Shown: positions 5,662 to 12,544, counted from the first letter of the stretch. The stretch: 12,544 nt of DNA from Beijerinckiaceae bacterium (GCA_947456315.1 CANGRU010000016.1:1-12544); one strand, 5' to 3'. Notes: generated by a model not told the origin, from the letters alone. Numbers and translations are program-made.

Positions 5662-6969
5662 ATGTTGGACACCAAAATCTCACTCACCGAAGCGCTGCGC
5701 GTCTGGCTGCGGATTGCCGCTCTGTCCTTTGGCGGTCCCGCCGGACAGATTGCGGTCATGCATCGCATCTTGGTTGAAGAGAAGCGCTGGATTTCCGATG
5801 CGCGCTTTCTGCATGCCTTGAATTATTGCATGCTGCTGCCAGGCCCCGAGGCGCAGCAATTGGCGACCTATATCGGCTGGCTGCTGCATGGCGTGCGCGG
5901 CGGTCTCATGGCGGGCCTACTGTTCATTTTGCCCGGCATCATCTCGATTATGGCGTTGAGCTATATCTATGCCCTGTTCGGCTCGGTGGGGCTTGTGGCT
6001 GCGATTTTCTTTGGCTTGAAGGCCGCCGTGCTGGCCATTGTGGTTGAAGCTGTCGTGCGGGTTGGCAAACGCGCGCTCAAAAACAATGTCATGCGCGGGC
6101 TCGCTGCCATCGCGTTTCTCGCCCTCTTTGTGTTTCAAGTGCCTTTCCCGCTCATCATCATCTGTGCGGGTTTGATCGGTTTTGTCGGAGCGCGGATGCA
6201 ACATCCGGCATTCACTGCCGCGCCCGCAGACCTCGACACCACATTGGTGCAAACACAAGAGATGCGGCGCGGTGCGCAGATTGCGGCACTTTGTGCAGCA
6301 TTGCTCTGGCTCGCGCCGGTGGCCGCACTCATCCTGATCCTGGGCGAAGGCCACATCTTTTCGCAGATCGCCGTGTTCTTTTCCAAAATGGCCGTCGTGA
6401 CATTTGGCGGCGCTTATGCCGTGCTGGCCTATGTTGCGCAGCAGGCCGTAGAAAACTTTCACTGGTTGAAGCCCGGCGAAATGCTCGACGGACTGGGCAT
6501 GGCGGAGACAACACCCGGCCCGCTCGTCATGGTGCTGCAATTTGTCGGCTTCATGGGTGCGTTCCGCGAAGCAGGCACGCTCTCGCCATTGCTGGCAGGC
6601 ACGTTTGGCGGATTGATTGCCACATGGGTCACATTCGCACCGTGCTTCTTGTGGATTTTTCTCGGCGCACCTTTCATTGAACGACTGCGCGGCAATCGCG
6701 CGCTGGCCGGTGCGCTCTCGGCCATTACAGCGGCTGTGGTCGGCGTCATTCTCAATCTGGCTGTATGGTTTGCCATTCACACATTGTTTGCGCAGACACA
6801 GGATTGGCACGGCATGGATCTGCCTGTTCCGGCATCGGTCCATCCGGCGGCTCTGGCGCTCAGTTGTGGTGCGGCTTTAGCAATTTTCCGGCTCAAGGCC
6901 GGCATGTTGCAGGTGCTGGCTGCAACGTCGGCCGCGGGCATTGCGGCCTGGTGGGCGGGCGCGATCTGA
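5662..6969 (+). CDS. chrA: Chromate transporter ChrA (long-chain CHR family)
   Basis: Inner-membrane efflux protein for chromate, 435 residues, the size of full-length two-domain CHR proteins. Each half carries a CHR signature. In the first, LSFGGPAGQIAVMHR (21-35) is followed by NYCMLLPGPEAQQLATYIGW (54-73). In the second, VVTFGGAYAVLAYVAQQ is followed by GLGMAETTPGPLVMVLQFVG. About ten to twelve hydrophobic helices are visible. Three in-frame ATGs occur at 5656, 5659 and 5662; AGGA at 5653-5656 is correctly spaced (5 nt) only for the last, which also gives the usual N-terminus (MLDTKISLTEALRVW). An ATG at 5620 lacks a ribosome-binding site and lies in a hairpin. Divergent from pirin; no chrB or other chromate gene is nearby. 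Sulfate, molybdate or tungstate transport cannot be excluded. Confidence 0.92.
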   Translation: MLDTKISLTEALRVWLRIAALSFGGPAGQIAVMHRILVEEKRWISDARFLHALNYCMLLPGPEAQQLATYIGWLLHGVRGGLMAGLLFILPGIISIMALSYIYALFGSVGLVAAIFFGLKAAVLAIVVEAVVRVGKRALKNNVMRGLAAIAFLALFVFQVPFPLIIICAGLIGFVGARMQHPAFTAAPADLDTTLVQTQEMRRGAQIAALCAALLWLAPVAALILILGEGHIFSQIAVFFSKMAVVTFGGAYAVLAYVAQQAVENFHWLKPGEMLDGLGMAETTPGPLVMVLQFVGFMGAFREAGTLSPLLAGTFGGLIATWVTFAPCFLWIFLGAPFIERLRGNRALAGALSAITAAVVGVILNLAVWFAIHTLFAQTQDWHGMDLPVPASVHPAALALSCGAALAIFRLKAGMLQVLAATSAAGIAAWWAGAI

Positions 6970-6970
6970 G

Positions 6971-6987
6971 AGCGCGCCCGCGCTTTT
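6971..6987 (+). terminator. Probable intrinsic terminator of chrA
   Basis: AGCGC (6971-6975) pairs with GCGCT (6980-6984) around GCCC, followed by three more T (TTTT at 6984-6987). It begins 2 bases after the chrA stop, between chrA and the convergent monooxygenase gene. The stem is short but GC-only apart from the closing pair. On the opposite strand no T run follows, so it should stop chrA transcripts only. Confidence 0.5.
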
Positions 6988-6990
6988 GCT

Positions 6991-8166
6991 TTAGTGCTTC
7001 TGATGGGCCTGCAGCTGGTACTTGCCATATTCCATCGCAGCCGAATCCCACGACAGCGAGTGATGCGCGGAGGCGGCAAAACAATCGCGGAACTGGCGCT
7101 GCATGGGGCTGTCCAGAAACAGCGCACGCCCGCCTGCCGCATTGAAGATTTTCTGCGCGGCCTGCATGGCGAGCTGCGCGGCATAGCAGCAATTGCGCTT
7201 GCCCTGCACCTGCATCTCTTTCGAGACTTTGTCGCCGCGCTCGAGCACTTCCATCGTCTCGCGCAATGCGCCCATATACATGCGGTCAGCCGCTTCCAGC
7301 TCGGCAGAGGCCAGACCAATCAGCATTTGCGTGCCCGGCTCATCAGCCACCGCCTTGCCGCGTGACTTACGCGGTGCGGTATATTCATAATAGGTCTTGA
7401 GCAAAGCCTGCGCAGAGCCCAGCGCCGCCGCCGTATAGCTGGCCGCCGACACACCACCGCGCGGCATGCGAAACACAGCCGAATGATGCATTTCAGCGCC
7501 CGGCGTGGTGCCGGCATCATAATCCTTCTTCATGATGATGCGGTGGTCCGGAATGAACGCGCCATCGACCTTGAAGCTCTTCGAGCCCGTGCCCGCCAGT
7601 CCCACGACTTTCCAATCGTCGATCACCGTGACATCGGTCTTGGGGATCAAAACCATGCAGCCCGTCTTGGAGCCATCGGCCTCAGCAATCGAACCACCGC
7701 AGATCAGCCAATGCGCGTGATCAATGCCGCTCGAGAAACCGTGCAGTCCTTCCCAAGTGATGCCGCCTGCAGCGCGCGTGCCTTTGCCGACCGCTGCCAC
7801 AGCCACGCCGACGCGCTGCGTATCATCCTTGCCCCAGACGTCATCTTGCGCCTGCTTGGAGAAGGTCGCGAGTTTGAGCGGATTGTCGGCCAGCACCATA
7901 TAGGTCCAGGCCTGCGAGGCGCAGCCACGTGCCAAAGTCTGGATGATCGTGCACAGCACGTCATAACCCATTTCATAGCCGCCATAGAGCACAGGCTGGC
8001 ACACGCGCAGCAGACCCGAAGATACATAATCGGCGATGGTCTCATCCGGGCAACGACGCAGTGACTCGGCCTGTGACGCACGCGATGCCAGAACCGGCAC
8101 CAGTGCTTCAGCGCGCGCAATCATCTCTGCGGGGGTGACGCTCAGCGCCTTGTTCTTGTCGAGCAT
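6991..8166 (-). CDS. Flavin-dependent monooxygenase of the acyl-CoA dehydrogenase fold (class D, HsaA/HpaB-C2-like)
   Basis: A 391-residue protein with the three-part acyl-CoA dehydrogenase fold: N-terminal helices (1-120), a central beta domain (120-215) and C-terminal helices (235-385). Features point to the reduced-flavin monooxygenase branch: GFSSGIDHAHWLICGG (143-158), DDWKVVGLAGTGSKSF (183-198), and a C-terminal RQFRDCFAASAHHSLSWD (357-374), where related hydroxylases have a flavin-contacting H..S..W region. Such enzymes hydroxylate phenols, indoles or similar rings with FMNH2 or FADH2 from a separate reductase; none is encoded here. The substrate is unknown. The start is set by AGGGGA overlapping the stop of the upstream binding-protein gene, 11 nt away, so the two are co-transcribed and perhaps coupled. 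A true acyl-CoA dehydrogenase is the less likely alternative. Confidence 0.8.
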   Translation of the reverse strand: MLDKNKALSVTPAEMIARAEALVPVLASRASQAESLRRCPDETIADYVSSGLLRVCQPVLYGGYEMGYDVLCTIIQTLARGCASQAWTYMVLADNPLKLATFSKQAQDDVWGKDDTQRVGVAVAAVGKGTRAAGGITWEGLHGFSSGIDHAHWLICGGSIAEADGSKTGCMVLIPKTDVTVIDDWKVVGLAGTGSKSFKVDGAFIPDHRIIMKKDYDAGTTPGAEMHHSAVFRMPRGGVSAASYTAAALGSAQALLKTYYEYTAPRKSRGKAVADEPGTQMLIGLASAELEAADRMYMGALRETMEVLERGDKVSKEMQVQGKRNCCYAAQLAMQAAQKIFNAAGGRALFLDSPMQRQFRDCFAASAHHSLSWDSAAMEYGKYQLQAHQKH

Positions 8167-8177
8167 GTTATGTCCCC

Positions 8178-9221
8178 TTACTGACTCTGCTGGAGCTTCT
8201 TCAAGCGCTCAACCACAGCTGGCGGCGAACGATAAGACGTGACGATAATATCCTGAATCTGTTCACCCGTGCGCGGTGTATCCGCACCCAGATTGGCCTT
8301 GGCCTGTTCGCTCAGGAATTCCGGATCGTTGATGGCATCCCAAAAAGCTTTGCGCATGGCAATGACGCGATCAGCCGGCACGCCCGGTGGCAACAAATAG
8401 GGACGCCCCGTGGCAATCGGACCAACGGCAGCGCGCCACAGCTGGCGATCTTCCTCATTCTTGACGAGATCGAGAACGAACGGCACGTCAGGCAATTGCG
8501 CCAGCTTTTCGGCGCCATATTGAACGATCAGCTTGACTTTCTTTTCCGGCAACCAGGTCGGGCGTGTCGAGACAAGTGAATTGTAAAAGACGCTCGGATA
8601 ACCATCGAGCTCGCCGCGCTCCATGGCGAGCAGCGCATCATTCTGGCCCGGATAACCAACGATGAGCTTCAACTTGGTGCCCAAAGTTTCGTTCAGCAGG
8701 CGACCATAGAAGCTCGGGGTCGAATTGGCACCAGACGAGCCCATGGTCAGCTCTTTCTTTTGCGCTTCCGCAAGCGTGCTGACGGGCGATGTATGCCAGA
8801 CTGTCAGAATGCTGGTCTCGACAGAGGGCGAACCCAGCCAGTTGAATTTGGTGGGGTCATATTGCGCTTCCTTGGTTCCAAACAGCGGCTCGAACGGCGT
8901 GTTGTTCTGCACCGCGCCGATCACCGTGCCATCCTTGGGCGCCAAAGTGTAGAGATGATTGGTGGCCACAATGCCACCTGCGCCCGGCATATTGCGCACC
9001 ACAATATTGGGCTGTCCGGGAATATGACGGGTGAGGAAGCGTGTCAGCAAGCGCGCGAGAGTGTCATAGCCACCACCTGTCGAGGAGGAGACAATGAGAC
9101 TGACCGTCTTGCCCTTGTAGAAATCCTCGATGGCATCAGCTCGGGCCACCGAAAGAGTGGTCGTAACAGCGAGCAGGATCGCGGATGTCGAGATCAGGGC
9201 CCGGTGGAAGGCACGCTTCAT
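8178..9221 (-). CDS. Tripartite tricarboxylate transporter (Bug/TctC-type) solute-binding protein
   Basis: A 347-residue secreted periplasmic receptor. Its signal peptide (about 1-29) begins MKRAFHRALISTSAILLAV and probably ends ARA before DAIEDF. The mature part shows the Bug pattern: GKTVSLIVSSSTGGGYDTLA, where the GGG loop grips a carboxylate, then RNMPGAGGIVATNHLY, then APKDGTVIGAV. These receptors usually bind organic acids, including aromatic carboxylates and amides, and work with TctA/TctB membrane proteins. Neither is present here, so it may use a distant transporter or act as a sensor partner. The ATG at 9221 is preferred over upstream starts because it follows a GGGGAG eight bases before and begins a proper signal peptide; starting at 9398 would put 59 odd residues in front. 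First gene of an operon with the flavin monooxygenase. Confidence 0.9.
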   Translation of the reverse strand: MKRAFHRALISTSAILLAVTTTLSVARADAIEDFYKGKTVSLIVSSSTGGGYDTLARLLTRFLTRHIPGQPNIVVRNMPGAGGIVATNHLYTLAPKDGTVIGAVQNNTPFEPLFGTKEAQYDPTKFNWLGSPSVETSILTVWHTSPVSTLAEAQKKELTMGSSGANSTPSFYGRLLNETLGTKLKLIVGYPGQNDALLAMERGELDGYPSVFYNSLVSTRPTWLPEKKVKLIVQYGAEKLAQLPDVPFVLDLVKNEEDRQLWRAAVGPIATGRPYLLPPGVPADRVIAMRKAFWDAINDPEFLSEQAKANLGADTPRTGEQIQDIIVTSYRSPPAVVERLKKLQQSQ

Positions 9222-9254
9222 TTTCTTATCTCCCCTGAGGTCACTGCCGGACCT

Positions 9255-9303
9255 TTGCCAAGAAGGTAACAACAGGGAGCCCGCTTGCCAAGCACCTTGC
9301 CAA
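9255..9303. repeat. Three copies of TTGCCAA in the divergent control region
   Basis: TTGCCAA occurs at 9255-9261, 9285-9291 and 9297-9303. The element is itself a 3-1-3 palindrome; the middle copy extends to a perfect 5-1-5 palindrome, GCTTG-C-CAAGC (9283-9293). Spacings of 30 and 12 bases put the sites on similar faces of the helix. They may be regulator half-sites, -35 boxes readable in both directions, or both. Confidence 0.4.
9263..9291 (-). promoter_or_regulatory. Candidate promoter for the binding-protein/monooxygenase operon
   Basis: On the minus strand TTGGCA (9291-9286, 5/6 to consensus) is followed after 17 bases by TACCTT (9268-9263, 3/6). The start would fall near 9256, giving a leader of about 35 nt. 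That leader would open with an AGGTC/GACCT hairpin (9254-9250 with 9242-9238) just before the GGGGAG ribosome-binding site. Confidence 0.38.
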
Positions 9304-9325
9304 CCCGCCATGTGCATCCTAACCT
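9297..9325 (+). promoter_or_regulatory. Candidate promoter for the VOC protein gene
   Basis: TTGCCA (9297-9302, 5/6) and TAACCT (9320-9325, 3/6) are 17 bases apart. The start would be near 9332, about 26 bases before the VOC ATG. Its -35 box is only 5 bases from the -35 box of the opposing promoter, so the two sites could not both be occupied by RNA polymerase. Confidence 0.35.
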
Positions 9326-9357
9326 CCCGGCAAAACAACAAACTGGGGCGAGACACC

Positions 9358-9750
9358 ATGAAAGCCGAAGCCGTTCTCCACTTCGCCATTCCCGTCAAAG
9401 ATCTTGACCGCTCGGAAGCCTTCTACACGGGCATTCTGGGGTTGACCAAAGTGCGCCGGAACAACCACATGGTCTTCATGCGCTGCGAGGACGTCTATTT
9501 CGTGCTCACCTATTCGGAAAATCCGATTGATGTGAACCCCGGGGACAAGCACGACATTCACACAGCCTTCATCTATCGCGGCGAACGCTACGACCAGATG
9601 AAAAAATTTCTCGCTGAAAAGAACATTCGCATCTTCAAGGAAGAAGATCGCGAGCACGGCACGTTCCGCGGCCGCAGCGCCTACTTCCACGATCCCGATC
9701 GCAATGTCATCGAGATCATGGATTTGCAGGGCGCGCCCGTTCCGGAATAA
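9358..9750 (+). CDS. VOC (glyoxalase/dioxygenase fold) metalloprotein
   Basis: A 130-residue single-unit vicinal-oxygen-chelate protein. Two beta-alpha-beta modules are visible: VLHFAIPVKDLDRSEAFYTG (6-25) starts the first, and DIHTAFIY (66-73) through YFHDPDRNVIEIMD (109-122) makes up the second. Expected metal ligands are present: H8, H68 and E119. Proteins of this type act as lyases, isomerases, extradiol dioxygenases or antibiotic-resistance proteins; the DPDRNVIEI ending is generic. Being divergent from a flavin monooxygenase, it could act on that enzyme's product, but this is inferred. The ATG at 9358 follows GGGGCGAG; an upstream in-frame ATG at 9130 would run through the opposite gene. 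The stop directly abuts the stop of the convergent gene. Confidence 0.87.
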   Translation: MKAEAVLHFAIPVKDLDRSEAFYTGILGLTKVRRNNHMVFMRCEDVYFVLTYSENPIDVNPGDKHDIHTAFIYRGERYDQMKKFLAEKNIRIFKEEDREHGTFRGRSAYFHDPDRNVIEIMDLQGAPVPE

Positions 9751-9759
9751 TCATTCCGG
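9742..9759. other. Hairpin spanning two abutting stop codons
   Basis: CCGGAAT (9742-9748) and ATTCCGG (9753-9759) pair around a 4-nt loop. The symmetry arises because both convergent proteins end in Pro-Glu-stop and their stop codons touch (TAA at 9748-9750, TGA read leftward from 9753). It may slow transcripts in both directions, but no T run follows on either strand. Confidence 0.35.
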
Positions 9760-10131
9760 CTCAAGCAGACATTGCAATTCGATCGGCGCTTCATCGCGCG
9801 GGCCGGGCCGGCGGATCAGATCCACCGGCTTGAAGCCTTTCATCGAACAGGTGAACTGGATTGAATTGGGGTCGACTGTCCGCCCGAATGCACCAAAGCG
9901 GAATTTTCCTTCCGCATCGGTGCGCGCCAGAATGGCCTGACCTTTGCCGAATTCCGCCCGCACCAGAACATCCGCCATGGGTTTGCGCGCCTTGATGTCG
10001 AGCACTTCGCCAAAGAAGGGCGGGCCATCGGCAGGATCACCCAAGCCCGGCTCGACATCATCACCCCCCGCCAAAGCCGGCGCGACAAGGCTCATCAAAA
10101 GAAGCCCGAAACAAGCGTGTTTCTTGAACAT
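9751..10131 (-). CDS. Secreted small protein with carboxypeptidase-regulatory-like (transthyretin-like) fold
   Basis: A 126-residue exported protein of unknown function. The signal peptide MFKKHACFGLLLMSLVAPALA (1-21) is followed by an acidic linker (GGDDVEPGLGDPADG). The rest has the pattern of a small beta-sandwich: GEVLDIKARKPMADVLVRAE (41-60) and TDAEGKFRFG (71-80), as in carboxypeptidase regulatory-like domains that bind surfaces or partner proteins. Cys95 and Cys121 could form a disulfide in the periplasm. The ATG at 10131 is preferred over one at 10179 because it begins a clean signal peptide with AAGG seven bases upstream. It lies 13 bases after the upstream membrane-protein gene and is the last gene of a three-gene operon. 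Confidence 0.75.
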   Translation of the reverse strand: MFKKHACFGLLLMSLVAPALAGGDDVEPGLGDPADGPPFFGEVLDIKARKPMADVLVRAEFGKGQAILARTDAEGKFRFGAFGRTVDPNSIQFTCSMKGFKPVDLIRRPGPRDEAPIELQCLLEPE

Positions 10132-10144
10132 GATCTGGCCTTTT

Positions 10145-10465
10145 TCAGCGGAAGAAGAAAGCGCGTAACAGATAGACAAACAACACCATCACGACGAGCG
10201 GCACAGCCCAGCCGAGGATCGAAGGCACCTGACGCTCGCGCACAAAGGGGATAGCGATCAACGTGGCAATGCTTGCAGCGACAAAAGATGTCCCCAGCCA
10301 ACCATACCAATACATGCCCGGCCCATTGCGCGGTGCCTGCGTCAGGAAGCCCCATTCATCTATGCGCGGATGATAGGTGAAGAGCGCAAAATTATTCTGC
10401 TCGGCGATGACATAGGCAATCGCGAAAGCCGCCGAGAAAATCGGTGTCCATCGGGCGCTGAGCAT
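10145..10465 (-). CDS. Small membrane protein of unknown function, three helices
   Basis: I do not recognise the family. The 106-residue protein has three hydrophobic helices (about 7-22, 56-75, 83-102) and a long loop between the first two containing NNFALFTYHP (24-33) and GPGMYWYGWLG (48-58), rich in aromatic residues and probably periplasmic or at the membrane surface. The ATG at 10465 overlaps the TAA of the upstream gene by one base (TAATG) and follows GGGGGA, which indicates coupled translation and decides the start. A start at 10561 would add 32 residues overlapping the previous gene. Presumably a partner of the four-helix protein upstream. Confidence 0.72.
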   Translation of the reverse strand: MLSARWTPIFSAAFAIAYVIAEQNNFALFTYHPRIDEWGFLTQAPRNGPGMYWYGWLGTSFVAASIATLIAIPFVRERQVPSILGWAVPLVVMVLFVYLLRAFFFR

Positions 10466-10923
10466 TAAAAAATCCCCCGCACATTGTTGACCACATGGCC
10501 CGCGATAAAGCCGAACCAGACGGCGAAGAAAATCAGCGCAGCGGTCATTTTGCGCGCCCACACCAGAGCTTCATCCAGAGGATGGCGCCAGACGTGCCAA
10601 TAGAAAGGCAACATGCCAAGGCTCAGCGCCAGAAACTGCTCTTTCAATTCAAAAGAGCCATTCACAGTCCACATGCGCATGGTTTCAAGATAGGTGCGCC
10701 CATGCAGGCGATAGGGCGGATAGATGATCGCCCCCAGAACAAAGGTGATGAGGAAAAGGATCACTATGGCGTTTGTGAATTTGGCGCCCTGCACAGCCCG
10801 AAAGCTCGTGGCAAAGCCCACGGCCTTGCGCGCCGGCCACCAGGCCGACACGGTTTGATGCGTTATCGCCCCCAGAAGAGCCACCGCGCACAGCCCGTGC
10901 AGGATCAATAGAAAAACATTCAT
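10465..10923 (-). CDS. Four-helix membrane protein of unknown function, possible haem-binding
   Basis: I do not recognise the family. The 152-residue protein has four hydrophobic helices, near 3-23, 50-69, 95-110 and 127-147. Histidines sit in or at the ends of the helices: H9 and H22 in the first, H110 at the end of the third (FYWHVWRHP) and H143 in the fourth (FIAGHVVNN). This arrangement resembles four-helix b-type cytochromes, so haem binding is a testable idea but not a finding. Other features are YPPYRLHGRTYLETM (68-82) and NGSFELKEQF (88-97) between helices 2 and 3. GGGAGG lies four bases before the ATG. First gene of the three-gene operon with no recognisable enzyme partner. Confidence 0.75.
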   Translation of the reverse strand: MNVFLLILHGLCAVALLGAITHQTVSAWWPARKAVGFATSFRAVQGAKFTNAIVILFLITFVLGAIIYPPYRLHGRTYLETMRMWTVNGSFELKEQFLALSLGMLPFYWHVWRHPLDEALVWARKMTAALIFFAVWFGFIAGHVVNNVRGIF

Positions 10924-11002
10924 CTCCCCTCCCGAAAGCTGTTGGCCGCTTCCTTGGGGTCAAATCTGACCCAGAACGCCGCCCCCGTCCAGCGCGCTCG
11001 CT

Positions 11003-12544
11003 CTATTGTGAGGCGTGAATGGCGAAATCCCCTGCGGCATGGACAATGCGCCCGCCCACCATCGTGAGATCCGCATGGATGCGCGCCAGATTCTCCACCG
11101 GCAGGGCAAAATAATCCTCTGACAAGACAGCCAGATCAGCCAAAGCCCCGGGCTTCAACACGCCGCGGCGCGCCTCCTCATGCGAGAACCAGGCGGAGCC
11201 CTGCGTCCAGATGCGCAGCGCCTCTGCGCGGGTCGGGAGTTGCGCCGCCTCGCGGGTTGCCTGACCGGCAATGGTGCGCCCGTCCAGCATCCAGCGCAGC
11301 GCGACAAAGGGATTGTAGGACATGACACGATCCGCATCCGTGCCACCGCCCACCGGCAAACCAAGTGCCAAAGCCTCTTTGAGCGGCGGCAATGCGCTCA
11401 ACCGCCCGGCCTCGTAACGCGCCAGAAATGCGGGGGCTGCAAAATACAATCTGTTTTGCATGAGCCAGCCGAGCTGCAACTCTTTCATCCGTGCGAGTGT
11501 TTGCGGGCGCGCATCATGCACATGGGCAATCGTCCAGCGCAGCGGTGCATAATCGACCTGTGCGCGCACATGCGCAAAAGCACCGAGCAGATGATGGATC
11601 GAGGCTTCATTGTTCCAATGGATCGGCAGGCCCAGGCCGGCGCGAGCTGCCCAGAGCGCCACCTCTTCAAATTGCGCCAACTGCTCGGGGCTTGGCGTGT
11701 CATTATTATAAAGGCCCCATGTCACACATTCGCCAATGCCGTTGAAACGGAAAAAATCATCCCCTGCAAACATCGGGCTGTATTTGGCGAGCATCTGGAA
11801 ATCGGACAATTCCTGCCCCGCACGCGGCGCGCAAAAGGAAGCGCGCACACGCACAGACAAAGCGCCCTCACCAGCCAATTCCTGCACGGCTGCATATTGA
11901 TGCAGGCTCAGATTATGCCCGCCCGGATCAGAGACGCCCGTCACACCAAAATGATTGAGCGCGCGGAAAAAAGCCTGCGTGCCGCGTTTGGCCTCTTGCA
12001 GTGAGGGCTTTGGCAAGCGTTCATATAAATCCACAATGGCTGGCAGATCTCCCAAGATCCAGCCCGTCCTCTGGCCTTGCGCATCGCGCTCGAAACGCGC
12101 CGCGCCGGGCAGATCTTCATCGCGCGACAGACCGAGCAGCGACAGGCCGCGCGCTGACATCAACACGCCCGCATAAGACATTTGCACATAGACAGGACGG
12201 CCCGAGGCAGCAGTTTCTATCTCTGCCAAAGTCGGTGCGCGCTTTTGCGCAAATTGCTGCGCATTCCAGCCACCGGGCACAACAATCCACCCATCCGCGG
12301 GGCGGCGTGCCGCGACCTCGCTGAGGCGCGCCAGCGCTTGTGTCAGATCAGGCACATCTGCCCAGTCGACTTCCTGCGCGAAGGTGAGACCGGCGCGGAT
12401 GGCGTGAATGTGGGAATCAATGAGCCCCGGAATGACGCGCCGACCGCGCAAATCAATCTCGCGGGCTTTGCCCTTGGCTTGCGCACGCAAGGCCTGTGCG
12501 TCGCCGATGCCGATAATGGTCTCGCCTTCGATCAACAAAGCCGA
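11003..12544 (-). CDS. YtcJ-type metal-dependent amidohydrolase, N-terminus beyond window
   Basis: An amidohydrolase-3 family enzyme; 513 residues are visible and the frame is open at the right edge, so roughly the first 20-30 residues are missing. A TTG at 12538 is not a credible start because the upstream codons keep the fold's first strand in frame (SALLIEGETIIGIGDA). The barrel has the metal-site motif IPGLIDSHIH (HxH at visible residues 45 and 47), later histidines in PIHWNNEASIHH and IAHVHD, and the catalytic aspartate region GGGTDADRVMSYNPF. The C-terminal strand reads LKPGALADLAVLSEDYF. YtcJ-like enzymes hydrolyse amide or urea-type bonds; substrate unknown. No signal peptide can be judged. 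It stands 79 bases upstream of the unknown membrane operon on the same strand; cotranscription is possible but not shown. Confidence 0.88.
   Translation of the reverse strand, partial: SALLIEGETIIGIGDAQALRAQAKGKAREIDLRGRRVIPGLIDSHIHAIRAGLTFAQEVDWADVPDLTQALARLSEVAARRPADGWIVVPGGWNAQQFAQKRAPTLAEIETAASGRPVYVQMSYAGVLMSARGLSLLGLSRDEDLPGAARFERDAQGQRTGWILGDLPAIVDLYERLPKPSLQEAKRGTQAFFRALNHFGVTGVSDPGGHNLSLHQYAAVQELAGEGALSVRVRASFCAPRAGQELSDFQMLAKYSPMFAGDDFFRFNGIGECVTWGLYNNDTPSPEQLAQFEEVALWAARAGLGLPIHWNNEASIHHLLGAFAHVRAQVDYAPLRWTIAHVHDARPQTLARMKELQLGWLMQNRLYFAAPAFLARYEAGRLSALPPLKEALALGLPVGGGTDADRVMSYNPFVALRWMLDGRTIAGQATREAAQLPTRAEALRIWTQGSAWFSHEEARRGVLKPGALADLAVLSEDYFALPVENLARIHADLTMVGGRIVHAAGDFAIHASQ

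Noticed and set aside
5917..6843. Long open frame (308 codons) on the minus strand inside chrA
   Set aside because: Rich in His, Cys, Arg and Gln with no recognisable fold or ribosome-binding site. It is the antisense shadow of chrA, whose own frame has strong family motifs.
7483..8064. 193-codon plus-strand open frame opposite the flavin monooxygenase gene
   Set aside because: Arg/His/Ala-rich shadow sequence without domain or ribosome-binding site.
10957..10972. GGGTC/GACCC hairpin between the amidohydrolase and the membrane operon
   Set aside because: Only five pairs with no T run; not convincing as a terminator or operator.
11180..12004. 274-codon open frame on the plus strand inside the amidohydrolase gene
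   Set aside because: Composition is typical of an antisense shadow in GC-rich DNA, with no domain and no start signal. The minus-strand frame carries the amidohydrolase motifs.

Overview
The window looks like a chromosomal segment of a GC-rich alphaproteobacterium, probably in the Hyphomicrobiales. This rests on the base composition, the tripartite-tricarboxylate (Bug-type) binding protein and the general style of the proteins; no rRNA, tRNA or other taxonomic marker is present. Family calls come from motifs read by eye, with no database search. I see no insertion sequence, CRISPR array or prophage gene. No stretch over 300 bases lacks a gene.

Left third (1-4655): a tungstate (possibly molybdate) uptake and cofactor-assembly locus. 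Reading leftward, tupB, tupC and tupA encode an ABC importer. They are followed by a divergent MoeA-like protein and then a MoeA that runs off the left edge. Most junctions are stop/start overlaps or a 1-nt gap, so this is very probably one operon. Facing it, and reading right, is a two-domain regulator with an excisionase-type helix-turn-helix and a PBP-like ligand domain. The short region between them carries a clear inverted repeat, a good operator candidate. The likely logic is that oxyanion taken up by TupABC is sensed by the regulator and delivered to molybdopterin by the MoeA-type proteins.

Middle (4643-6969): a pirin gene (leftward, overlapping the regulator tail to tail by 13 bases) and a full-length chromate transporter chrA (rightward). 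They are divergent around a 131-base region with two inverted repeats. A short hairpin with a T run follows chrA.

Right-middle (6991-9750): a Bug-type solute-binding protein and a flavin-dependent monooxygenase of the acyl-CoA dehydrogenase fold form a leftward two-gene operon. It is divergent from a small VOC/glyoxalase-fold metalloprotein. The region between has two candidate promoters pointing apart, each with its -35 box inside a copy of a repeated TTGCCAA element. The set suggests uptake and oxidation of an unidentified, perhaps aromatic, carboxylate.

Right (9751-12544): a tight leftward operon of three unrecognised genes (a four-helix membrane protein, a three-helix membrane protein and a secreted beta-sandwich-like protein). 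Upstream of it lies most of a YtcJ-type amidohydrolase whose N-terminus is beyond the window.
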